NCBI GenBank assembly: GCA_035295985.1
Contig: DATHBT010000122.1
Location: 1-10,934 of the forward strand
Length of the DNA stretch: 10,934 nt
From: JAIVGV01 sp035295985
GTDB taxonomy: Bacteria; Acidobacteriota; Blastocatellia; Pyrinomonadales; Pyrinomonadaceae
Reading direction: 5' to 3'
In this document: piece after piece, positions 1 through 5,356 of the stretch
How the letters are laid out: every line of letters starts with the position of its first letter
Position numbering within the stretch: the stretch's first letter is position 1
Position numbers and translations under genes: made by a program
Notes under the pieces: generated by a model
Seen by the model: only the letters and a program-made list of their open reading frames with translations
Database searches by the model: none
Told to the model about the DNA's origin: nothing

Positions 1-65
1 CAGGTTTCAGGCTACGAGTCTCGGGGTGTGCAGTTCAGTCCTTCGGACTCGTAACCTGAGACCTG
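1..65. repeat. Degenerate 20-bp inverted repeat upstream of surA
   Basis: Bases 1-20 and 46-65 are reverse complements with two differences, one a G-U pair and one an A-C mismatch. They enclose a 25-base loop. The left arm may continue beyond the window edge. It could act as the terminator of an upstream gene or be another member of the spacer-repeat class found throughout this window. No T-run follows it, so a repeat is the better reading. Confidence 0.6.
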
Positions 66-143
66 TAACTTTGATCAGGAACAGTAGGCCCGAAATTTTT
101 AACCGCAGACGGGCGGCGACCCCCGGCGTCGCGAGGCCCCACC

Positions 144-150
144 TAAGGAG
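144..150 (+). promoter_or_regulatory. Shine-Dalgarno site of surA
   Basis: TAAGGAG lies 10 nt before the GTG at 161 and decides that non-ATG start. The same CTAAGGAGT core precedes the tricorn gene (6888-6896), so this looks like the organism's strong ribosome-binding site. A possible but weak promoter (TTGATC at 71-76, A/T-rich stretch at 93-102) lies upstream; I do not call it separately. Confidence 0.7.
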
Positions 151-160
151 TTAAACAATC

Positions 161-1285
161 GTGAAGTCGAAATTTTACGCGCGCGCGTTCCTGACGGCGT
201 TCGCGCTTCTGGCGTCCGCCACCGTCGCAGCCCCCGCGGCGCGGGCGCAGGAGGAGGGCACGGCGCGCGTCGTCGACGAGGTGATCGCGCAGGTCAACAC
301 GGAGGTCATCACGCTCTCGGCCTTAAAGCGCGAGATGCGCGAGGCGGCCCAGGGGCTGGCGCAGGCCAAGGGCATCCCGCTCGATCAGGCCGAGGCCGAG
401 GTCGCCAAGCGCCAGCCGGAGATCATCGCCACGCTCATCAACGAGCAGCTCCTCGTCCAGAAGGGCAAGGAGATCGGGATGAGTGAGGAGGTCGAGGCCG
501 AGGTCAACCGCCGGATGCTCGACGTGATGAAGTCGGAGGGCTTCAAGACCTTGGAGCAGTTGGAGGCGGCGATGAACGCATCAGGTGTGTCGCCCGCGTC
601 CGTCCGGCAGTCGCTCCGCGGCGAGATCATGAAGCAGTTCGTCTTCGGCCAGGAGGTTGACCGCAAAATCTACTGGAGCCTGACGGACACCGAGGTGAAG
701 GCCTACTACGAGCGCAACCGGGACAAGTTCCGCAAGCCGGAGACGCTGACCATCTCGGAAATCTTCCTGAGCACCGTGGGCAAGGACGATGCCGAGGTGA
801 GCGCCCGCGGGGCCGAGTTGGTCAAGCAGTTGCGCGCCGGGGGCGACTTCAAGGCCGTCGCGATGGTGCAGTCCGAGCGCGAGGAGGCGGGGCAGCGCAC
901 CGCGCCGAAGACGGGCGGGCGGCTCGGCTCGTTCACGCTCGCCGACGTCTCGAACCCGGCCGTGCTCGCCGCCATCAAGGATTTGAAGGCCGGCCAGATC
1001 ACCGACCCCATCAAGATCGATAACGGCTACATCATCCTGCGCGTCGATGAGCGCACGCCCGCGGGCGAGGCCGCCTTCGACGACCGCAAGGTGCGCGAGG
1101 CCATCACGGTCGAGCGCCTGCCGAAGGAGCGCGAGGACTATGTCGCCACGCTGATGCGCGACGCCTACGTCGAGATCGCGCCGTCTTACCGGGAGTCGGT
1201 CGCCGCGATCCTGAAGACCGCGCCTCCGAAGGGCGGCCCGGCCAGGGCCAACGGCAGCAAGAAGGACGACAAGAAGAAGAACTGA
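161..1285 (+). CDS. surA: SurA-like periplasmic peptidyl-prolyl cis-trans isomerase
   Basis: Periplasmic chaperone and prolyl isomerase of the SurA/PpiC (parvulin) family, expected to assist folding of exported and outer-membrane proteins. Residues 1-29 form a signal peptide: a basic start, an Ala/Leu-rich core and an Ala-Arg-Ala site before Gln30. About 38-170 is a SurA N-terminal helical domain, opening with the typical 'D-x-V-I-A-x-V-N-x-x-V-I-T' pattern. About 195-298 is one parvulin domain, with 'TISEIFL' at its start, 'GGRLGSF' near residue 260 and 'IDNGYIILRVDER' at its end. E. coli SurA has two parvulin domains; this protein has one. The last 20 residues are Lys-rich and probably disordered. 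The GTG start is chosen from the ribosome-binding site and the complete signal peptide. The rqcP-like gene follows on the same strand, separated by a repeat. The family is clear; equivalence to E. coli SurA rather than another SurA_N/PpiC protein is less certain. Confidence 0.88.
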   Translation: MKSKFYARAFLTAFALLASATVAAPAARAQEEGTARVVDEVIAQVNTEVITLSALKREMREAAQGLAQAKGIPLDQAEAEVAKRQPEIIATLINEQLLVQKGKEIGMSEEVEAEVNRRMLDVMKSEGFKTLEQLEAAMNASGVSPASVRQSLRGEIMKQFVFGQEVDRKIYWSLTDTEVKAYYERNRDKFRKPETLTISEIFLSTVGKDDAEVSARGAELVKQLRAGGDFKAVAMVQSEREEAGQRTAPKTGGRLGSFTLADVSNPAVLAAIKDLKAGQITDPIKIDNGYIILRVDERTPAGEAAFDDRKVREAITVERLPKEREDYVATLMRDAYVEIAPSYRESVAAILKTAPPKGGPARANGSKKDDKKKN

Positions 1286-1287
1286 AA

Positions 1288-1404
1288 AGCCGTGACAGGT
1301 AAGCCGTGACGGGTGACGGGAAAGAGATTTCGGTTTCTTCCCGTCACCCGTCACGGCTTACCGTCTGCGATTCTCCTCCTGTCACCTGTCACGGCTTACC
1401 TGTC
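1288..1404. repeat. Three-part inverted repeat with alternative pairings
   Basis: This spacer is built from iterated GTGACGGGTGACGGG and AAGCCGTGACAGGT words. Bases 1298-1322 pair perfectly with 1338-1362 (25 bp, 15-nt loop). Bases 1294-1310 also pair perfectly with 1388-1404 (17 bp). The two pairings share the left arm and so exclude each other. The last arm ends 9 bases before the ATG of the S4-domain gene. It could be a dispersed repeat, a hairpin limiting read-through from surA, or both. No T-run follows the hairpin. Confidence 0.85.
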
Positions 1405-1413
1405 GCGAGTCTT

Positions 1414-1692
1414 ATGCGTGTCGATCAGTTTTTGCGTGCGAGCCGGCTGGTGCTGCGGCGCACCCTAGCGCAGGAGTTGTGCGAGGCGGGCGCGGTCGAG
1501 ATCAACGGCTCTCCCGCCCGCTCGTCGCGCGCCGTGCGCGTGGGCGACCGCGTCAGGATCAGGAGGCGGGGCCGGCTGCTGACGGTGCGCGTCGCCGCAG
1601 TCCCCGCGGTGCGCCAGCCTTCAAAGGCCGACGCCGCGTCCCTCTACGAAGTCCTCGCCGACGAGCGCATCGAGGATGACCCCATTCCTTAA
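1414..1692 (+). CDS. rqcP: RqcP/YabO-like S4-domain RNA-binding protein
   Basis: Small S4-domain protein of 92 residues. It closely resembles the B. subtilis RqcP (YabO) pattern from memory: start 'MR-x-D-x-FL-x-x-SRL-x-x-RRTLA', then 'INGxxA', 'VRVGDRVRI', a basic strand ending 'LLTVRV', and a tail 'AASLYEVLADERI' matching the family's 'AANMYTIL-x-EE'. RqcP works with RqcH in ribosome-associated quality control, holding peptidyl-tRNA on stalled 50S subunits while Ala tails are added. The open frame extends up to 1306, but those 36 codons are repeat DNA and the family begins exactly at this ATG. No good Shine-Dalgarno is visible. HslR/Hsp15 is the main alternative but is longer (about 133 residues) with a different tail. 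Codon use fits the neighbours. Confidence 0.85.
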   Translation: MRVDQFLRASRLVLRRTLAQELCEAGAVEINGSPARSSRAVRVGDRVRIRRRGRLLTVRVAAVPAVRQPSKADAASLYEVLADERIEDDPIP

Positions 1693-1988
1693 CCCAAACG
1701 CAACCTGATCCCTCGCAAACCCCGCCCCTCGTCACACCCCTCCTTCCGATCCGGTCTCCACGCCCCGCGCCCGCCTTTGTTCGCCTTTCGCGCACCGTGC
1801 GCGGATAAAAACGTGCCGGTGCGTTCGAGAAACGGACGCGGGGCCGCCGCCCGGCGGCCGGGAATCGCGGGCAAATTCGGCGTGTCTAAACTGGTATGCC
1901 GTTTGCCACGGCTAACGCCTGAAGAGTGGTGTAGTTCTCTCCCGTCGGGTAGGTCGGCTTCCGTAGAAGACATAAGGGGACAAGGTTT
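1693..1988. other. Leader region of the MreB-family gene
   Basis: 296 bases without a convincing gene. The first third is C-rich. There is a GC hairpin at 1841-1858 (7-bp stem, 4-base loop) with no T-run. TTGCCA at 1903-1908 could be a -35 box but has no good -10 at normal spacing. A Shine-Dalgarno-like AAGGGGA at 1974-1980 lies 8 nt before the ATG at 1989. An open frame across part of this stretch overlaps the gene start and looks like chance. Confidence 0.5.
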
Positions 1989-3065
1989 ATGAACATTCTG
2001 AGCAGCTTCTTCTCCGAAGACCTCGCCATCGACCTCGGCACGGTTAACACCCTGATCTACGCGCCCGGCCGCGGCGTCGTCCTGAGCGAGCCGTCGGCTG
2101 TGGCGATCCACAAGTACACGGGGGAGGTTCTGGCGGTCGGGCGTGAGGCTTTCAAGATGGTGGGGCGCGAGCCGAAGGACGTGGAAGTCCACAGGCCCGT
2201 CCGCAACGGCACGATTGAGGACTTCGAGGCGACCGAGAAGATGCTCGTCGCCTTCATCCGCCAGGTGCAGGGCGATCACCTCAAGCGCAGCCACATGGTC
2301 ATCGGCGTGCCCGGCTCCTCGACGACCATCGAGCAGCGCTCCGTGCGCGACGCCGCGCGCGACGCCAGGGCCGTCCGCGTCGATCTCGTTGACGCCGGCC
2401 TGTGCGCCGCGCTCGGCGCGGGCCTCGACTGCGACGACGAGCGCGCGCACCTGATCGTCGATGTCGGCGGCGGGACGACGAACGTCGCCATCATCGCGAA
2501 CGGCGCGGTCGTCTCCTCGACGAGCGCCAAGGTCGCCGGCAACGCGATGGACGAGGCCATACGCGAGTACGTGCGCTCGCACCACGAGATGCAGATCGGC
2601 ATCCGCACGGCCGAGCAGGTGAAGATACAGCTCGGCGCGGGCGCGCCCGAAGGCGACGGGCGGGAGCCGTTGCGCATGGAGCTGATCGGCAAGGAGGTGA
2701 CGACGGGGCTGGCGAAGGTCGTCGAGCTGACCTCGGACGAGGTGCGCGAGGCGCTCGAACCCGTGCTCTCCGAGATCGTCGCTTTCGCGCGCCGCGCCGT
2801 GGAGGACTCGCAGCCGGAGGTGACGGCAGACATCTACCAGACGGGCCTGATCCTGACGGGCGGCGGCGCGCTGCTCAAGGGGCTGGCCGAGCGGTTGCAG
2901 AAGGAGTTGCGCCTGCACGTCGCCGTGCCGGACGAGCCGCTCGCGGCCGTCGCCCTCGGCGCGGGCCGCCTGCTCTCCGACGCGGAGCGGCTCAACCGCG
3001 CCAGCATCCGCGAGGACTTGCCCGCGTGGCGCGCCTCGGAAGAGCAACTGGTCGTCAACTGGTAG
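1989..3065 (+). CDS. MreB/Mbl-family actin homologue with divergent catalytic loop
   Basis: Bacterial actin-fold protein of the MreB family, which normally forms membrane-bound filaments guiding lateral wall synthesis. The length (358 residues) is typical. Phosphate-1 loop is at residues 15-21 (D-L-G-T-V-N-T), phosphate-2 at 158-164 (D-V-G-G-G-T-T) and adenosine motif at 289-293 (L-T-G-G-G). The stretch 'AGNAMDEAIREYVR' near 183-196 and 'RTAEQVKIQLG' near 206-216 are also family-typical. The N-terminus starts 'MNILSSFF', plausible as a short membrane-binding segment. The odd point is residues 133-138, reading L-V-D-A-G-L where standard MreB has L-I-E-E-P-M. This loop carries the glutamate that activates water for ATP hydrolysis, so activity may be altered. 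No mreC, mreD, rodA or pbp2 gene adjoins it; a convergent terminator follows. I read it as a stand-alone paralogue and leave the symbol blank. Confidence 0.88.
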   Translation: MNILSSFFSEDLAIDLGTVNTLIYAPGRGVVLSEPSAVAIHKYTGEVLAVGREAFKMVGREPKDVEVHRPVRNGTIEDFEATEKMLVAFIRQVQGDHLKRSHMVIGVPGSSTTIEQRSVRDAARDARAVRVDLVDAGLCAALGAGLDCDDERAHLIVDVGGGTTNVAIIANGAVVSSTSAKVAGNAMDEAIREYVRSHHEMQIGIRTAEQVKIQLGAGAPEGDGREPLRMELIGKEVTTGLAKVVELTSDEVREALEPVLSEIVAFARRAVEDSQPEVTADIYQTGLILTGGGALLKGLAERLQKELRLHVAVPDEPLAAVALGAGRLLSDAERLNRASIREDLPAWRASEEQLVVNW

Positions 3066-3090
3066 CGGTAAAGTTCAGACCGACAACGCG

Positions 3091-3134
3091 CGGCGGGTGA
3101 CGGGTGCGAAACGCCCTGTCACCCGCCGTCTTTT
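3091..3134. terminator. Terminator between the MreB-family gene and a convergent membrane-protein gene
   Basis: CGGCGGGTGAC at 3091-3101 pairs perfectly with 3118-3128; the inner 16 bases can pair partly. TCTTTT follows at 3129-3134, giving a rho-independent terminator for the plus strand. It lies 25 bases after the MreB-family stop and before the stop of the opposing gene, so it may serve both sides. Its stem uses the same GGGTGACGGG word as the repeat at 1288-1404. Confidence 0.75.
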
Positions 3135-3145
3135 GCCGTCTCCGC

Positions 3146-3949
3146 CTACGCTTCGTCGGCCTCCGCGCTGTCGCGGCGTCGTGCCCCCGTATCGGCCGGG
3201 AGTCGTCCCGCCTCTTCCGCGGGGGCGATGGCGCGTGCGCGCGTGCGATCCTCCAAAAGCTCTCGGCCTCCTGCGGGCGCGGCGAGCGAGCGTCGTCCGT
3301 CCGCGGGGCCGTCTTCGGGCGCGGGCGGGAGCAGGACGAGGCCGAGGATGTAGAGCGCGAGCGCGAAGAAGCTGACGTAGCCGGTTGACGGGGCGAAGGT
3401 CAGCCGCTCGCCCACCGTGCCCTCGGTGACGCCCTCGAAGAGCGCGGCGGCGACGCGCCTGAGCCAGCCCGCTTCCGGGTCGTAGAGCGCGGCGATGAGC
3501 ATATGCTTGAGGAGGAAGGCCGTGCCGAAGAGGGCGGCGAGCGAGCGGAGCGTCCGCCGCGCTTCGGGGACGGCGAACTGGCTCTGCCAGAGCGTCCAGA
3601 GGAAGAAGAAAGAGAAGAGCCAGCGGAAGATGCCAGCCTCCGGCAGCACGCTGTTGAAAGCCTGCGCCGACGCGAAGAAGAGCGCGAGCAGGGTGAGCGC
3701 GTGCGACACGTTCTCGGCCGCGGGGCGTTCGGCCGAGAGCCACGCCCCCAACTCGACGAGACGACCCCGCGCGAACAGGCTCGCCAACAGCACCGCGAGC
3801 ACGAGCGAGACGAGCGGCGGCGCGACGAACACGAGCGCCCGCGTCGCGGCGTCAACGCGCAAGCCCCCCAGCAGCGCGACGGTCAGAAAGATCGTCGGCA
3901 GCACGACGTGCCGCACCAGCAGCAGATTCGTCTCGCGGTTATTAGCCAT
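3146..3949 (-). CDS. Uncharacterised polytopic membrane protein (about six TM helices)
   Basis: I do not recognise the family. The 267-residue product has hydrophobic segments at about 14-31, 37-60, 82-100, 107-123, 134-154 and 190-211, consistent with six transmembrane helices. A polar loop lies between the last two segments. The final 55 or so residues are Pro/Ala/Arg/Glu-rich and probably form a disordered tail. No catalytic motif stands out. The ATG at 3949 sits directly at the edge of a repeat and has no Shine-Dalgarno; even the second to fourth codons (Ala-Asn-Asn) resemble the repeat word. A slightly later GTG start is therefore possible. It is convergent with the MreB-family gene and co-directional with the TPR-like gene at 4577, from which it is separated by the repeat. 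Confidence 0.75.
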   Translation of the reverse strand: MANNRETNLLLVRHVVLPTIFLTVALLGGLRVDAATRALVFVAPPLVSLVLAVLLASLFARGRLVELGAWLSAERPAAENVSHALTLLALFFASAQAFNSVLPEAGIFRWLFSFFFLWTLWQSQFAVPEARRTLRSLAALFGTAFLLKHMLIAALYDPEAGWLRRVAAALFEGVTEGTVGERLTFAPSTGYVSFFALALYILGLVLLPPAPEDGPADGRRSLAAPAGGRELLEDRTRARAIAPAEEAGRLPADTGARRRDSAEADEA

Positions 3950-3963
3950 GAAAAAGCTGTTAG

Positions 3964-4070
3964 CTATTAGCTGTTAGCTATTAGCCAGAAGAAAAAGCAT
4001 TCAGCTACGGTTACCGGCTTTCAGCGTTCGCAACAGTTTTTGGTTTTGCTAACAGCTAACAGCTAATAGC
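3964..4070. repeat. Inverted repeat of GTTAGCTATTAGC words
   Basis: Bases 3964-3986 pair with 4048-4070 over 23 bp with one mismatch. Both arms are tandem copies of a 7-8-base word (GCTATTAGCTGTTAGC), and the left side carries an extra unit from 3956. The 61-base loop contains A-rich and T-rich runs. The AT-rich arms contrast sharply with the high-GC surroundings. The element lies between two minus-strand genes, in the 5' leader of the membrane-protein gene. Confidence 0.85.
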
Positions 4071-4076
4071 CTCTCC

Positions 4077-4577
4077 TCACTTCCGCTCGCGGAAGACCTT
4101 CGCGGGGTTGAGGTCGCCCCAGTCGCGCTCCGTCCCGCGCTCAAGCTCGGCCTTGAGTTCGGCGGCGGATTTGATCTTCAGCTCCGGGTCTTCGACCGCG
4201 AGCGCGCCATTGGGCGCGAGGCTGATGGCGCGGTTGACGGCTTCGAGGCCGGCGCGGAAGAGCGCGTCATCGTTGTAGAGGCGGCCCCAGCCCTCGCGGT
4301 AGAAGCTGTATGCTATGTAGAACTGCGTGCGCGGGTCGCGCCGCGCCGGGTCGGCCCTGCCCCACTCGTCGCGGGCCGCGCGGTGCTGCTCGCGCCGGAA
4401 CAGCTCGCGCGCCGCCTCGAAGCGCGCGCGGTCAACCTCGTAAGTGCCGACGGCCGCGCTCGCCTCTGTGCGCATCTCCGCGAACGTGCGCGGCGCGGTA
4501 CTGTAGAGCCACACAACAAAAGTGGCGTAAACGAGCGTCCACGCGATGCCGAGCGATTGGATGAGTCTGCGGCGCAT
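4077..4577 (-). CDS. Membrane-anchored TPR-like protein
   Basis: Uncharacterised 166-residue protein. About 7-26 is one transmembrane or uncleaved signal-anchor helix after a basic start (M-R-R-R). Residues 49-121 look like two degenerate tetratricopeptide repeats: 'ARELFRREQHRAARDEW' is followed by 'RTQFYIAYSFYREGWG' and then 'FRAGLEAVNRAISLAP', the last a typical TPR end. The rest is charged. This architecture suggests a membrane-tethered protein-interaction scaffold, but no partner is evident. The frame stays open to 4691, but the extra 38 residues run across the opposing promoter and leader and look non-coding, so I place the start at 4577. No Shine-Dalgarno precedes it. It may be cotranscribed with the six-TM gene downstream. 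Confidence 0.7.
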   Translation of the reverse strand: MRRRLIQSLGIAWTLVYATFVVWLYSTAPRTFAEMRTEASAAVGTYEVDRARFEAARELFRREQHRAARDEWGRADPARRDPRTQFYIAYSFYREGWGRLYNDDALFRAGLEAVNRAISLAPNGALAVEDPELKIKSAAELKAELERGTERDWGDLNPAKVFRERK

Positions 4578-4586
4578 TGCTATAAT
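4557..4586 (+). promoter_or_regulatory. Sigma70-like promoter of the DUF4920 gene
   Basis: TTGGAT at 4557-4562 and a perfect TATAAT at 4581-4586 are separated by 18 bases. Transcription would begin near 4593, giving a leader of about 56 nt before the ATG at 4649. The -35 box lies inside the first codons of the divergent TPR-like gene, and the -10 box is only 3 bases upstream of that gene's ATG. Expression of the two genes could therefore interfere. Confidence 0.7.
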
Positions 4587-4587
4587 C

Positions 4588-4614
4588 GCGGCTTGCGAAA
4601 AAGTCGTAAGCCGC
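4588..4614. promoter_or_regulatory. Inverted repeat just downstream of the -10 box
   Basis: GCGGCTT at 4588-4594 pairs perfectly with AAGCCGC at 4608-4614 around a 13-base spacer. It spans the expected transcription start, where an operator or a 5'-leader hairpin could act. No regulator gene is in the window and no known operator is recognised, so the role is open. Confidence 0.4.
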
Positions 4615-4648
4615 AGCCATTCTAACCGAAAGAGGACTGACCACAACG

Positions 4649-5227
4649 ATGACGAAGAGACTATTGATCCCGGCCGCGCTCGTGGCCGCACTCGCGACGG
4701 CCGCCGCGGCCCAGTCGCACCCGGCCGGCCACGGCGACAAGCACGACGCCAAGCACGGCGCGGGCCACGCGCAGGAGCACGGCCACAAGCAGGGCCAGCC
4801 GTCGGAGCAGGCCGCCCCGGTCACGCTCGCCGAAGGGCAGACGATCACGCGCGGCGCGGCCGTCAGCGCGGACGCGGCGGCCGTCAAACTCGCGGACGTG
4901 CTGAAGGAGCCGGCGAAGTTCGCGGACAGGTCGGTCGTCGTCGAGGGCGTCGTCGAGCGCGTCTGCCAGAAGCAGGGCTGCTGGCTGGAACTCGCGCCGG
5001 AGAAGGGCGCGCGCGGCGTGCGCGTCGCGATGAAGGAGCACGCCTTCTTCGTCCCCTTCAACTCGGCGGGCCTGCGCGCCCGCGCCCAGGGCATCTTCGA
5101 GGTCAAGACGCTGACCAAAGAGGACGCCGACCACTTCGAGAAGGAAGGCGCGCGCCTCACGCGCAACGCCGACGGCACGGCGACGGAAGTCAGCTTCACG
5201 GCGTCGGGCGTCGAGCTGAGGAAATAA
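4649..5227 (+). CDS. DUF4920-family exported protein with histidine ladder
   Basis: Secreted or periplasmic 192-residue protein of the DUF4920 family, whose function is unknown and which is thought to be OB-fold-like. Residues 1-21 form a signal peptide (M-T-K-R, Ala/Leu core, Ala-Ala-Ala before Gln22). Residues 24-46 are a histidine ladder with His at 24, 28, 32, 36, 40, 44 and 46, suggesting metal binding. The DUF4920 core covers about 66-190: 'LADVLKEPAKFADRSVVVEG', then 'VCQKQGCWLEL' with Cys106, Cys111 and Trp112, then 'VRVAMKEHAFFVPFNSAG'. The two cysteines are typical of the family and could form a disulfide or a metal site. AGAGGA at 4631-4636 is a fair ribosome-binding site. The gene has its own promoter and is divergent from the TPR-like gene. 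The domain call is from remembered motifs; metal binding is inference. Confidence 0.82.
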   Translation: MTKRLLIPAALVAALATAAAAQSHPAGHGDKHDAKHGAGHAQEHGHKQGQPSEQAAPVTLAEGQTITRGAAVSADAAAVKLADVLKEPAKFADRSVVVEGVVERVCQKQGCWLELAPEKGARGVRVAMKEHAFFVPFNSAGLRARAQGIFEVKTLTKEDADHFEKEGARLTRNADGTATEVSFTASGVELRK

Positions 5228-5239
5228 AATTTGTCCGTC

Positions 5240-5340
5240 GTCCGCGGTCAGTTGTCCGTTGTTTCAGCTTCATAGTCTTGCCGCCCGCGATGGAACGCGA
5301 AGGCTGAGGCAGCACGGACAACGGACAACTGACCGCGGAC
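5240..5340. repeat. Inverted repeat, GTCCG/GTCAGTTGTCCG family, copy A
   Basis: Bases 5240-5262 pair perfectly with 5318-5340 (23 bp) around a 55-base loop. The loop and inner arms (5254-5322) are about three-quarters identical, by eye, to 10715-10784, so this is a true repeat family with a conserved centre rather than a simple hairpin. Within the centre, AGTCTT and AAGGCT can pair. Extra half-words extend the element to about 5231-5349. It ends 7-8 bases before the dusB start codon. Confidence 0.88.
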
Positions 5341-5356
5341 AATTGACCGCTCTCTG

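Noticed and set aside
1306..1413. N-terminal extension of the S4-domain gene by 36 codons
   Set aside because: The extra codons are the inverted repeat itself, and RqcP-family proteins begin at the ATG at 1414.
1689..3047. 452-codon open frame antisense to the MreB-family gene
   Set aside because: It mirrors the strong G/C third-position bias of the real gene, its product is low-complexity Arg/Ala/Asp-rich with no domain, and the plus-strand product is a clear MreB-family protein.
1288..4070. Repeats at 1288-1404 and 3964-4070 as a CRISPR array
   Set aside because: Units are palindromic words of 7-15 bases in inverted arms, without regular 30-40-base unique spacers, and no cas gene is nearby.
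4624..4635. Possible metal-responsive riboswitch in the leader of the histidine-rich gene
   Set aside because: The leader is only about 56 nt with one 7-bp stem; no known riboswitch fold is visible.
4578..4691. Longer start for the TPR-like gene at 4691
   Set aside because: The extension crosses the opposing gene's leader and first codons, is not typical coding sequence, and hides the natural basic start before the membrane helix.
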